A DNA stretch of 64,000 bases from Bin87 sp034423115 (GTDB taxonomy: Bacteria; Chloroflexota; Dehalococcoidia; Lucifugimonadales; UBA3495). The stretch is from NCBI GenBank assembly GCA_034423115.1, contig DAOUJD010000019.1, positions 1 through 64,000 on the forward strand. Direction: 5' to 3'. Below, one piece after another: positions 15,607 to 24,872 of the stretch. The number at the start of each line of letters is the position of its first letter. Within the stretch, counting starts at the first letter, position 1. The notes under the pieces were generated by a model. That model was not told the origin of the DNA, did no database searches, and saw only the letters and a list, made by a program, of their open reading frames with translations. The translations under genes and the position numbers were made by a program.

Positions 15607-16572
15607 CTACTCCGGCGTTACCAGAGACTCCGCTTCGCTGCCGTTCAGCACCCGCATGATGTTTTCGCAGGCGAATTGGGCCGCCCGCAGCGCGGTTTCC
15701 TGGCTCTGGCCCGCCATGTGGGGGGTGATGATCACGTTGTCCAGGTCGAACAGCGGGTTGTCGGCCGGGGTTGGCTCGACCTCCAGCACGTCCAGGCCGG
15801 CGCCGGCGATCTTGCCCTCGGTGAGGGCGCGGTACAGCGCCGCCTCGTCCACCACCGGGCCCCGGCACAGGTTGATGAAGAACGCCGTCGGTTTCATCAA
15901 GTCAAACTCGCGGTCAGACATCATTCCCCGCGTGCGTCGCGTCAGGGGCACGTGCATGCTGACAAAATCTGAGGTCTCCAGCAGTTCATCAAGACCCACG
16001 GGTTCCGCCTTGACCTCCTGCTGCACATCCTCGGGGATGTCCACGATGTCGTGGTAGATGGTCCGCGTGTCGAACCCGGTGAGCCGCTTGGCGACCTGCC
16101 GGCCGATGCGCCCCAGGCCGACGATGCCCACCGTTTTGTCGGTAATCTCGGTGAGGTCGGTCTGGTAGAGATTGCCCCGCCAATTGCGCTGCTTGGTGGT
16201 GGTATCCCACTGGGCCATCATGTTCCGGCCGATGCCGATCATCAGGCCGAGGGTCTGCTCAGACACCGAGATGGCGTTGGCGCCGCCGTTGTTGGCCACC
16301 GGAATACCCATCTCCAGGATGGCCTCCAGGTCCAAGCGATCGTACCCAGCGCTGAGGGTCTGGATAATTTTGACGTTGGGGCATTCCCGCAGCACGTTGA
16401 CGGTGACGTCGCTGGTGATGAGCGCGTCGGCATCACGGCACAGTTCGATCTTCTCCGCCTCGGACAGCGTGGGGTCCACGAGTGTGATTTCGAATTCGTC
16501 GGGGGCCTGATCCAGCATGATCTGGGGGCGTCCGCCGACTCCACTGTAATATGCAACTTTCCAAGAGGGCAT
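15607..16572 (-). CDS. D-isomer-specific 2-hydroxyacid dehydrogenase
   Basis: A 321-residue NAD(P) enzyme. The nucleotide-binding turn GLGRIG is at 152-157; the catalytic arginine is in INLCRGPVVDE (R237), the acidic partner in GAGLDVLEVEP (E264), and the acid/base histidine in ITPHMAG (H285). The substrate-side loop reads SAGYDRLDLEA. It would interconvert a 2-oxoacid and its D-hydroxyacid; related enzymes act on glyoxylate, hydroxypyruvate or phosphoglycerate, and the sequence does not decide. It is divergent from an amidohydrolase gene, with 165 bases between the starts. Confidence 0.9.
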   Translation of the reverse strand: MPSWKVAYYSGVGGRPQIMLDQAPDEFEITLVDPTLSEAEKIELCRDADALITSDVTVNVLRECPNVKIIQTLSAGYDRLDLEAILEMGIPVANNGGANAISVSEQTLGLMIGIGRNMMAQWDTTTKQRNWRGNLYQTDLTEITDKTVGIVGLGRIGRQVAKRLTGFDTRTIYHDIVDIPEDVQQEVKAEPVGLDELLETSDFVSMHVPLTRRTRGMMSDREFDLMKPTAFFINLCRGPVVDEAALYRALTEGKIAGAGLDVLEVEPTPADNPLFDLDNVIITPHMAGQSQETALRAAQFACENIMRVLNGSEAESLVTPE

Positions 16573-16737
16573 TTGGCTAACTCCTTTACGCGCGGTCTAT
16601 AACGCCGCACGCGTCCCTGGCAATTATAGATGCGCGACAAGGGCTGTCAAAACCGTCCGAGTTGATGTGTAGAATGCAACCCACTGAACGCCTAACACGT
16701 TCAGACTCACAGGGAATTACCGCTGGAGGAGGGAGCC

Positions 16738-18288
16738 ATGACGGTATCGCTGATACGGGGAAAGCACGTCGTCTGCAAGGTAACCGGCGCTGATTCGGCC
16801 GAGGTGGTGTCGGATGGTGCGGTGCTGCAGCGGGACGGCGTCATCGAGGCCGTGGGAAACTACGAGGAGTTGAGACGACAGCATCCCGACGCGGAGGTGA
16901 TCGGCGCCGGCAACCACATCGTCATGCCTGGGATGGTCAACGACCACTTTCACGTGGGCCTGACGCCGTTTCAGATGGGCGCGCCCGACCTGCCCCTGGA
17001 GATGTGGAGCCTCAACCGCATTGGCGTGCGGATGATCGATCCCTACCTTGACCAACTCTACGGGGCGGTTCAGATGATCGAGACCGGCACGACCACGGTG
17101 CAGGCGATTCACTCGCCGGGGCGAGGCTACGGGCCGGTGAGCATGGAAGTCGCGGACAAGGTGATTGACGCGTACCAGACCTCGGGTATGCGAGTCTCCT
17201 ACGCGCCGTCGGTGGTGGACCAGAACTCGATGGTGGCCGGGGTTGGCGGCGGCGAGGCCGATTTCGCGGCGCAGATGCCTCCGGAACTGGCGGAGCGGTA
17301 CCAGTCGTTCATGGCCCCAAGCTACTGGCCGGCGGATGAGATCATCCCGGTGCTGGATGAGATCTGCCGGAAGTACGGCGACAACCAGCACGAACGGGTG
17401 CAGGTCACCATGGCGCCCAGCAACGTGCATCGGTGCTCCGACGAATTGCTGGTCGGCATCAAGGAACTGGCCGGACGCCACAGCACAGGCATACACATCC
17501 ACCTGCAGGAGACGGTGTACCAGAAACTCTACGGATTCACCGCGTACGGCAAGACGCCACTGCAGCACCTTTACGACCTGGGGTTCCTGGGGTCGGAGGT
17601 CGTGTGCGGCCACAGCGTTTGGGCGACGGAGGAGGACCTGAGGCTGATGGCGGAGACCGGCACCAACATCTGCCACAACGCCAGTTCCAACCTGCGGTTG
17701 CAGAGTGGGATCGCGCCCATGGGTCGCATCCTGGCGGCGGGAATCAAGGTCGCCATCGGCAGCGACGAGGCCGGCCTGAACGACGATAAGGACTTATTCC
17801 AGGAGATGCGCCTGGTCCTCAAGATCCACCGGGTGCCGGGGATTGGCCTGGAGCCGCCCACATCATATCAAGTGCTGGAAATGGCGACGGCCAACGGGGC
17901 GTACGCCAGTTGGTTCGGCGACCGCATTGGCACGCTGGAACCGGGCAAACGGGCGGACATGGTCCTGGTGGACATGCGCAACATCGAGGAACCGTTCCTG
18001 GATCCCCGGGTGTCGGTGGTGGACGCGCTGGTGCATCGCGGACGCGGCATCGACGTGGACACCGTGCTGGTGGATGGCGAGGTCGTGCTGCGGGATAAGG
18101 AACTAACCCGAGTGGACAAGGAGATCCTGTTCCGGGAAATTCGAGACGCCTTGGATCGCCCGCTGTCGGCGCAGGAAGAAGAGCGGCGGGAGTTGGCGCG
18201 GCTGGTGGAGCCTCACCTGCGACGGTTCTACAGCGGCACAACCCAGCAGAACATGACGCCCTTCACCGCGTACAACTCCCGCGCATGA
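16738..18288 (+). CDS. Amidohydrolase (cytosine deaminase / chlorohydrolase-like)
   Basis: A 516-residue metal-dependent hydrolase of the TrzN/SAH-deaminase/guanine-deaminase group. Metal ligands can be placed: HFH at 70-72, HIHLQE with H253 and H255, CGHSVW with H292 and GSDEAG with D343. The fold includes the usual N-terminal beta-sandwich half (MPGMVNDH) and its return near the C-terminus (GTLEPGKRADMVLVD). The E in HIHLQET is the position used in deamination and dechlorination chemistry. GGAGGAGGGAGCC precedes the ATG. The substrate is probably an N-heterocycle or similar small molecule. It converges with a gamma-glutamyltransferase-like gene 14 bases away. Confidence 0.88.
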   Translation: MTVSLIRGKHVVCKVTGADSAEVVSDGAVLQRDGVIEAVGNYEELRRQHPDAEVIGAGNHIVMPGMVNDHFHVGLTPFQMGAPDLPLEMWSLNRIGVRMIDPYLDQLYGAVQMIETGTTTVQAIHSPGRGYGPVSMEVADKVIDAYQTSGMRVSYAPSVVDQNSMVAGVGGGEADFAAQMPPELAERYQSFMAPSYWPADEIIPVLDEICRKYGDNQHERVQVTMAPSNVHRCSDELLVGIKELAGRHSTGIHIHLQETVYQKLYGFTAYGKTPLQHLYDLGFLGSEVVCGHSVWATEEDLRLMAETGTNICHNASSNLRLQSGIAPMGRILAAGIKVAIGSDEAGLNDDKDLFQEMRLVLKIHRVPGIGLEPPTSYQVLEMATANGAYASWFGDRIGTLEPGKRADMVLVDMRNIEEPFLDPRVSVVDALVHRGRGIDVDTVLVDGEVVLRDKELTRVDKEILFREIRDALDRPLSAQEEERRELARLVEPHLRRFYSGTTQQNMTPFTAYNSRA

Positions 18289-18302
18289 CGTTATGTAATC
18301 TG

Positions 18303-20063
18303 CTAGTACCCCACGGCGTAGGCCTCGCAGCGGGGGTCTGCGCCGCCTTGCAACACTCCGGTCTCGGGGTTGCGGGTGATGACGCAGTACAGGGACGAGC
18401 CTTCCCACCACTCGGGGTATTCCTCGATGGTATGGCCTTTTTGGCGCAGTTGCTCGGCCACGTCGTCGGAGATGCGGCCCTCCAGTCGCAGCATCCCGGG
18501 ACTGTAGGGCGACGCCCAGCTTGAGCCGGGGAAGTTGTAACTGTAGAAGCGGGGTTCCTCCACGGCCTCCTGGGAGTCGCGGCCGAATTCAAGGACGTTG
18601 AGCAGCAGTTGCAGCGTGCCCTGCGGGATGTGGTCGCCGCCGTGGGCGCCCAGGGCCATCACTGGTTCGCCGTCACGCACCACCAGCGCCGGGGCGGGCG
18701 TGAGCCGTGGCCGCTTGCCGCCGGCGACTGCAGCCGGATGGCCTTCGACCAACTTGGACTGGGTGCCGCGCAAGGAGAACGCCAGGCCGGTGCCCGGGAT
18801 GATCGGGCCGCCGTTCTTGGTGCCTTCGCTGGGCGTGCAGGAGAAGATGTTGCCGTCCCGGTCGATGACGGCGAAGTAGGAGGTTCCGCCGGCGGTATCG
18901 CCGGGTGTGCCAACTTGGGTCGCGACATCCCGAGGCGACTGGGGTGCGCCGTCGAAGGTCGCATTGCCGTTGCGTGGGTCTCCGGCCGGCGGGGTGCCGG
19001 GCCAGGCGAGGTCGGGGTCGATGAGCGCGCGACGCTGGGACAGGTATGGCTCCGATAGCATCTCGTTGATCGGCACGTCCACGAAATCGGGGTCACCGAC
19101 GTATTGCTCCCGGTCGGCAAACGCCAGGTTCAGAGCCTGGCTCACCGTGTGGATGTACTGGGCGGAATTGTGGCCCATGGAAGCCAGGTCGAACCCTTCC
19201 AGGATCTTGAGCGCCTGGGGGAACGTCGGACCCTGGCCCCAGGGCCCGGTGCTGTAGACGTCGTAGCCCTTGTAGTTGACGGTCACGCCCGGGCCCACCT
19301 GGACGTGATACTGAGCGAGATCGTCCTCAGTCAGCAGGCCGCCCATCTCCTGGTTGTAGGAGACGATCTTGCGGGCCAGTTCCCCGGTGTAGATGTGGTC
19401 CCGGGCCGCCTTCATTGCGGCCTCACGGCCCTTGCCGGCGTTGGATGCTTCGATATCCGCGAGTTCGGACAGCGTTTTCGCCAGGTCTTTCTGATAGAAC
19501 ATCTCGCCCTGCTTGGGGGCGCGGCCGCCGGGCAGGTAAACCTCGGCGGTGGACGGGTAGGCGTTGTACTGGTCGTAGGCGGTCTTGAACCGGCCGGCCA
19601 GGTAGCGGAACATGGGGAACCCGTTGCCGGCCAGGTCAATGGCAGCGGACGCCACCTCTCCAAAAGTCATGGTCCCGAACTTGGACAGCGACGTCATCCA
19701 CGAGTCGGCGGCGGCCGGAGTAAGGGACGACATGACACCGCCGGGCATCCTGCCGCCGTGGTGCTTGTGGAAGTAGTCAACCGACGCAGCCCGCGGCCAC
19801 ACCCCGAGTCCATCTACGGTCACGACTTCGTCGCCGTCGGCGAGGTAAATGACCGTTGGCGCGACGCCAAGGAAACTGCAATCATCGACATGCACGACGT
19901 TCAAGGCAAGGCCAACGGCCACGCCGGCGTCGATGGCGTTGCCGCCCTGCTTGAGGATTTCCAGGCCGGCCATGGCTGCGCTGGGGTGGCTGGCGGCGAC
20001 CATCCCGTTGACACCCTGCATCAACGGGCGATAACTGGTTAGCGTGGTTCCTGGTACTGGCAT
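18303..20063 (-). CDS. Gamma-glutamyltransferase-family protein
   Basis: A 586-residue Ntn-hydrolase of the GGT family. The self-cleavage/nucleophile threonine lies in DTAGGTSYFAVIDRDG (T394), and the C-terminal GGADPRCEAYAVGY corresponds to the family's GxADPRxxGxAxGY. The N-terminal ASHPSAAMAGLEILKQGGNA region is also typical. No signal peptide is visible, unlike classical periplasmic GGTs, so it probably works in the cytoplasm on gamma-glutamyl or other N-acyl compounds. It starts 118 bases from, and opposite to, an amidase operon. Confidence 0.9.
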   Translation of the reverse strand: MPVPGTTLTSYRPLMQGVNGMVAASHPSAAMAGLEILKQGGNAIDAGVAVGLALNVVHVDDCSFLGVAPTVIYLADGDEVVTVDGLGVWPRAASVDYFHKHHGGRMPGGVMSSLTPAAADSWMTSLSKFGTMTFGEVASAAIDLAGNGFPMFRYLAGRFKTAYDQYNAYPSTAEVYLPGGRAPKQGEMFYQKDLAKTLSELADIEASNAGKGREAAMKAARDHIYTGELARKIVSYNQEMGGLLTEDDLAQYHVQVGPGVTVNYKGYDVYSTGPWGQGPTFPQALKILEGFDLASMGHNSAQYIHTVSQALNLAFADREQYVGDPDFVDVPINEMLSEPYLSQRRALIDPDLAWPGTPPAGDPRNGNATFDGAPQSPRDVATQVGTPGDTAGGTSYFAVIDRDGNIFSCTPSEGTKNGGPIIPGTGLAFSLRGTQSKLVEGHPAAVAGGKRPRLTPAPALVVRDGEPVMALGAHGGDHIPQGTLQLLLNVLEFGRDSQEAVEEPRFYSYNFPGSSWASPYSPGMLRLEGRISDDVAEQLRQKGHTIEEYPEWWEGSSLYCVITRNPETGVLQGGADPRCEAYAVGY

Positions 20064-20181
20064 TTCGGGCCTCCCGGGTGAGCATCGTGGGGCTGATAGG
20101 TCTGGCGCGAGTCTGGGTCAGATCATTGCGACCGTAGTATAGTCCCTTTGCGTGGTGTAACAGCAACCGGAGGTGAAGAAC

Positions 20182-21687
20182 ATGGCGGTCAGACGTCCCA
20201 CCGTTGAGGAGATTTTCCGAATTGCGGAATCCTACAACTTGAACCCTTCCACTGAAGATGTGGATTCCTACATCGAACTGAGCCAGCCCATCCTGGATTC
20301 ATACGCTCGGCTGGATCAGTTGACCGCGCCGAGTCTGCCGGTGAAGTACCCGCGTTCGCCGGGAGCGCGGCCGCAACCGGAGGACAACCCGCTGGGCGCG
20401 TGGTACTGGCGCTGCGACATCAACGGCGCGGACGGCGGCATCCTGGCGGGGAAGACCATTGCCATCAAGGACAACGTCTGCGTGGCCGGCGTACCCATGA
20501 TGAACGGCACCAGCGTCCTCGAGGGATACGTTCCCGACGTGGACGCCACCATCGTGACGCGCATCCTGGACGCGGGCGGATCAATACCGGGCAAGGCGGT
20601 GTGCGAGAGCCTGTGCTTCTCGGGCGGCAGTCACACGTCGGACACGGGGCCGGTGCGCAATCCGCATGATCCCACGCGCACGGCGGGTGGATCTTCGAGC
20701 GGCAGCGCGGCGCTGGTGGCGGCCGGCGAGGTGGACATGGCAATCGGCGGCGACCAAGGCGGGTCAATCCGGATACCCGCCAGCTGGTGCGGCATCTACG
20801 GACTCAAACCGACCTATGGGCTGGTGCCCTACACCGGTGTGTTTCCTATCGAACTGACCCTGGACCACACCGGGCCCATGGCGCGAACCGCGGCCGACGT
20901 CGCGCTGCTGCTGGAAGCCATCGCCGGCCCGGACGGGCTGGACCCCCGGCAGGGGAGTGGGTTGCAAGGTCAGGCCTACACGCAGGCGTTGACCGGCAAC
21001 GTTTCGGGCTTGCGCATCGGCATCGTCCGCGAAGGGTTTGGGCTGCCGGAGTCCGAGGCCGACGTGGATGAAGCGGTGGAGAAGGCGGCCCGCTCGTTCG
21101 AGGGGATGGGCGCGACGGTGGGCGAGGTTTCGATTCCGTGGCATCTGGACGGAATACACGTCTGGCGGGCCATCGCGGTGGAAGGCGCGACGATGCTGAT
21201 GGTTGCCGGCAACAGCATGGGCACCAACTGGAAGGGCCACTACACCACCGGGCTGCTGGACGTGTACGCCCACGGATGGCAGAGCCGAGCCGATGACCTG
21301 TCGGAGACCACCAAGCTGGTGGTGCTGATGGGGCAATACATGCAGGACCGGTACCATGGCCGCTACTACGCCAAGGCTCAGAACCTGGCGCGAACGCTGA
21401 CCGCAGCCTACGACGCGGCGCTGAGCGAGTACGACCTGCTGGTGATGCCCACGCTGCCGATGAAAGCGACGGTCATCCCGCCGGCCGATTGCAGCCGGCA
21501 GGAATACACCGACCGGGCGTTGGAGATGATCCCCAACACCTGCCCGTTTGACGTTACCGGCCATCCCGCCATCTCCGTGCCGTGCGGAGACTCCGACGGG
21601 CTGCCCATCGGCATGATGCTGGTGGGACGGAATGGCGATGACGCGACGGTGCTGCGCGCCGCCGACGCCTACGACCGTAGCAACTAG
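20182..21687 (+). CDS. Amidase (amidase signature family)
   Basis: A 501-residue amidase-signature enzyme with all of the Ser-cisSer-Lys triad: K96 in IAIKDN, the cis serine S171 in TAGGSSSGSA and the nucleophile S195 in GGDQGGSIRIPAS. Cis serine and nucleophile are 24 residues apart, as in FAAH. It would hydrolyse a primary or secondary amide to acid and ammonia or amine. The ATG at 20182 follows GGAGGTG by six bases; a GTG at 20173 overlaps that site and is less likely. It leads a set with a DUF1989 gene (eight-base gap) and an SDR gene. Confidence 0.92.
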   Translation: MAVRRPTVEEIFRIAESYNLNPSTEDVDSYIELSQPILDSYARLDQLTAPSLPVKYPRSPGARPQPEDNPLGAWYWRCDINGADGGILAGKTIAIKDNVCVAGVPMMNGTSVLEGYVPDVDATIVTRILDAGGSIPGKAVCESLCFSGGSHTSDTGPVRNPHDPTRTAGGSSSGSAALVAAGEVDMAIGGDQGGSIRIPASWCGIYGLKPTYGLVPYTGVFPIELTLDHTGPMARTAADVALLLEAIAGPDGLDPRQGSGLQGQAYTQALTGNVSGLRIGIVREGFGLPESEADVDEAVEKAARSFEGMGATVGEVSIPWHLDGIHVWRAIAVEGATMLMVAGNSMGTNWKGHYTTGLLDVYAHGWQSRADDLSETTKLVVLMGQYMQDRYHGRYYAKAQNLARTLTAAYDAALSEYDLLVMPTLPMKATVIPPADCSRQEYTDRALEMIPNTCPFDVTGHPAISVPCGDSDGLPIGMMLVGRNGDDATVLRAADAYDRSN

Positions 21688-21695
21688 AGGTTGAT

Positions 21696-22523
21696 ATGCC
21701 CGAGCCGAGAGTGATATACCAACCCAAGCCCGGGACTCCCATTGACGTGGATCGGGAGTTCTATGGGCGTTTGGGGCGCGAGACGGAAAGCCGGAGCCTG
21801 GTGGACCAGTTCGTGGTGCCGATGCGCTCCGGGCGGGCGTGGCCCGTGCTGGCCGGCCAGGTCTGCCGCATCGTCGTGGTGGAAGGAGCGCAGGTGGCAG
21901 ACTTCAACGCGTGGAACCTGAACAACCCACGGGAACGGTTCTGGGCGGCGCGCACCAAGCAATTGCACCGTGCCCACGTCTCCACGTTCGATCGGTTGTG
22001 GTCGTGCCTGCCGTATCTGCGGCCCATGCTCACCATCACCGGCGACACGGTGGACTATCCGCGGGACGAGGACGGCGCGGGGTGCCACGATCTTTTGGGC
22101 ACCCGCTGCGACCCCTACGTCCACAAGATGCTCAATGGCGAGGATTTTGACTACTGCTGTCACTCGAATTTGGTGCGGGCGATCATGCCGTACCACCTCA
22201 ACGAGAGCGACGTCCACGACGTGCTCAACATTTTCCAGGTCACCGGTCTCACTCAGGGGGACCAATACTTCGTGAAACCGTCGCCGGCAAAGCGGGGCGA
22301 CTTCTTCGAGTTTTTCGCCGAGATCGACCTGCTGTGCGCCATCTCCACCTGCCCCCACGGTGATCTGTCCGTGCAGGTCTGGGGAGAGGACGCCGGCGAT
22401 CCCATCGACACCTGCCATCCGTTGGGCGTGGAGGTTTACCAGCCGAACTCGGAACTTTTGGAGGGCTGGGAGTCGCCGCAGACGGTAGACTACCGTGGCA
22501 TTCACGGGCTGGATCGAGCGTAA
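21696..22523 (+). CDS. DUF1989 (urea carboxylase-associated) family protein
   Basis: A 275-residue protein matching DUF1989: the LLTITGDTVD-like strand, the DLLGTRCDPY motif and the downstream FMxFxV-like segment (here FEFFAEIDLL) are in the expected order. Conserved cysteine and histidine residues suggest a metal centre. The family is found beside urea carboxylase, allophanate hydrolase and amidase genes, and its biochemical role is not settled. It follows the amidase by eight bases with GAGGT before the ATG, so the two are almost surely co-expressed and probably part of one amide or ureide pathway. Confidence 0.8.
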   Translation: MPEPRVIYQPKPGTPIDVDREFYGRLGRETESRSLVDQFVVPMRSGRAWPVLAGQVCRIVVVEGAQVADFNAWNLNNPRERFWAARTKQLHRAHVSTFDRLWSCLPYLRPMLTITGDTVDYPRDEDGAGCHDLLGTRCDPYVHKMLNGEDFDYCCHSNLVRAIMPYHLNESDVHDVLNIFQVTGLTQGDQYFVKPSPAKRGDFFEFFAEIDLLCAISTCPHGDLSVQVWGEDAGDPIDTCHPLGVEVYQPNSELLEGWESPQTVDYRGIHGLDRA

Positions 22524-22585
22524 AAAACAGCGCCGCGCCGGGTGCGGCCGTCAGATCGTCAAGCCCGACTCTAAGTGAGGCTAAC

Positions 22586-23437
22586 ATGATAGTGGTAACG
22601 GGAGCGGCGGGTCGGCTGGGACGACGGGTTGTACACTTGCTGGTCGACCGAGGCAGGGACGTGTTGGCAACGGACCGGCTGGAGGCTACTGACCTGCCGG
22701 CGGAATTCGTGCGGTGCGATCTGGACAACGCCGACGCAGTGCATGCCGTTCTCAAGGGGGCGGAGGCGGTGATCCACATGGGCGCGATTCCGGGACCGCA
22801 GCGGGCGGAGCCACGGGCCATCTTTGCGAACAACACGCCGGCCGATTTCAACGTCATGATGTCGGCGGCAGAGTTGGGGCTGCGGCGGGTGGTGTATTCG
22901 TCCAGCGCTTTCGGCATGGGCTGGGCACACGACGGCAACGCCTTCGTTCCGTTGTACCTGCCGTTGGACGAGGAACACCCCATGATGCCTTTCGAGCCCT
23001 ACGGCCTGACCAAGCAGGTCGGCGAGGACATCGGCAGGATGATAGCCCGCAGTTCGGACACCACCGTGATCAGCTTGCGGTTCACCAACGTGCCGCCGCC
23101 AGAGGTGGTGTCGGAATTTCCGTGGCCGGCTCCGACGCCGGAGAACCCGCTGACGCTGGTGATGTGGGCCTACGCTGACGCGCGAGATGTTGCGGAGGCG
23201 CAGATGCTGGCGCTAGATGCGGAGATCGAGGAGTACGAGGCGTTCATGATCGCGCAGCCGTCCAGCCGCTTCGAAGAGCCAACCATCGACATCGTGAGAA
23301 ACAACTTCGGCGACAAAGTTGAGATACGGGACGGACTCGAAGGAACCGCCAGCGTGATCAGCACGGCCAAGGCGCAGCGGATGTTGGGGTGGACGCCCCG
23401 GCACGACTGGCGGCGGGAACGGGCACAGCAGGCCTAA
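22586..23437 (+). CDS. NAD-dependent epimerase/dehydratase (extended SDR)
   Basis: A 283-residue extended short-chain dehydrogenase. The N-terminus has the TGAAGRLG dinucleotide motif (5-12), the serine-rich strand VVYSSSAFG and the catalytic YGLTK (YxxxK). It is related to uronate dehydrogenase-like and sugar epimerase proteins. It starts 62 bases after the DUF1989 gene and probably ends the operon. Substrate is unknown. Confidence 0.88.
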   Translation: MIVVTGAAGRLGRRVVHLLVDRGRDVLATDRLEATDLPAEFVRCDLDNADAVHAVLKGAEAVIHMGAIPGPQRAEPRAIFANNTPADFNVMMSAAELGLRRVVYSSSAFGMGWAHDGNAFVPLYLPLDEEHPMMPFEPYGLTKQVGEDIGRMIARSSDTTVISLRFTNVPPPEVVSEFPWPAPTPENPLTLVMWAYADARDVAEAQMLALDAEIEEYEAFMIAQPSSRFEEPTIDIVRNNFGDKVEIRDGLEGTASVISTAKAQRMLGWTPRHDWRRERAQQA

Positions 23438-23471
23438 GCCATCCCTGCCGCCTGTTGACGCTGCCTGACGT

Positions 23472-24638
23472 TTAGCCGGCGCCATACTCCGGTATTCCGA
23501 GGGCCCTGCGTACCGCGACGCCGATGGGCGTGAGTGGGCTTTCCTCCGGCGGGCCGTGCGGCACCATGCGGTTGTGGTGGATGGCGACGGCCAGGCGATG
23601 CTGGGGGTCGGCCCAGCCGATGGATCCCCCAGCCCCGTTGTGGCCGAATGCCAATGGGTTGTCGCCCATCGCGCCCATCCCGGGACTGCCGGCAAAGTGG
23701 AAACCGCCGATGGTGCCGTGATGGGGGACGCCATGCACCGGATCGTAGTCGCTGGGCGGACGCGGTACGTGGAATGTGCGCACACGATCCTCGGAGAGCA
23801 GGCGGACGCCGTCCAGTTCGCCGCCATTGGCGAGCATCGCCCAGAACCGTGCCTGGCTGCGGGCGGTCATGATCCCTTGGGCGCCAGGGATGCAAGCCTG
23901 TCGCACGTCGGAGCGGCCAAACACCTCCTGAGTGGTTCCCACCTCCGGCGGGGTCGCCCGAAACCGCAGGGAGTCCGGTGGCAGGCCCGGAGCGCCCGGA
24001 GGGAGTGGCGGCACGTTGGTCAGCTTGGCGACATGGGGTTCGACCTCGGCAGGGATACCCGCCCATAGCGAATCGATGCCCAGGGGTTGGCAGATTTCGT
24101 CCTGGATGAACTGGCCGAATGGCCGGCCCTCGGGATCGGTGCGGCGCACCACCTCGCCCACCACCCAGCCGAAGGTGTAAGCCATGTATCCGCTGCGGGT
24201 GCCAGGCTCGAACAACGGGTGCATCTCCGCGAGTTGCCCCACCATCCAGTCCCAATCGCACATCAACTCGGGCGTAACGCCCACAGGCATGAGCGGTACG
24301 CCGATGCGGTGGGTCAACGCGTCGAACACGGTGCCCTTGTCTTTGCCGTACTTCCCGAATTCGGGCCAGTACTTCGCCACGGGCTGGTAGTAGTCCACCA
24401 GCCCCCGCTCGGCTTGGATGTGGAGAGCGGTTGCCGTTACCGCCTTGATGTTGGAGAACACCGGGAACGGGGTTTCGCCGTCCACCTCCCGGCCAGTGGT
24501 CTCGTCGGCCAGACCGCCCCACTGGTCGATCGCCAGCTCTCCGTCAAGGTAGGCGGCAACCTGCACGCCGATTTCTCCCCGTTCTCCGATGGCTACGTCA
24601 ATGGCATCCTGAACGATGCTCTGCGAATTTTCCGGCAT
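23472..24638 (-). CDS. Serine hydrolase, class C beta-lactamase/esterase fold
   Basis: A 388-residue penicillin-binding-protein-like hydrolase. The catalytic tetrad SNIK (S-x-x-K) is in FPVFSNIKAVTA, the second motif is a tyrosine in GYMAYTFGW (YxN position is Y-x-F here, so the asparagine is missing), and the third motif appears as GHNGAGG. There is no signal peptide, which points to a cytoplasmic esterase (EstB-like) and not a beta-lactamase. GGAGGTG six bases before the ATG at 24638 sets the start; a longer frame upstream is not supported. Confidence 0.85.
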   Translation of the reverse strand: MPENSQSIVQDAIDVAIGERGEIGVQVAAYLDGELAIDQWGGLADETTGREVDGETPFPVFSNIKAVTATALHIQAERGLVDYYQPVAKYWPEFGKYGKDKGTVFDALTHRIGVPLMPVGVTPELMCDWDWMVGQLAEMHPLFEPGTRSGYMAYTFGWVVGEVVRRTDPEGRPFGQFIQDEICQPLGIDSLWAGIPAEVEPHVAKLTNVPPLPPGAPGLPPDSLRFRATPPEVGTTQEVFGRSDVRQACIPGAQGIMTARSQARFWAMLANGGELDGVRLLSEDRVRTFHVPRPPSDYDPVHGVPHHGTIGGFHFAGSPGMGAMGDNPLAFGHNGAGGSIGWADPQHRLAVAIHHNRMVPHGPPEESPLTPIGVAVRRALGIPEYGAG

Positions 24639-24872
24639 GGTGCACACCTCCGTTGGGGATTGTTGGGGCGTAGCATAGCGCACATCTCGAGGCGTTACAC
24701 GTATGAGGCACCAGACGGATCTACCACGCGCTTTGGCTACCATCTCCCAAGTGTTCGATCGTCTTGCACCGACGCCTGTTCCCAACCCACGTATATCACC
24801 GCCAAGTTGACCCGTGGCGGCATTGTGGCGTAGATTCAGCCCAACGACAGGAACGCAAGGAGGAACATCACA

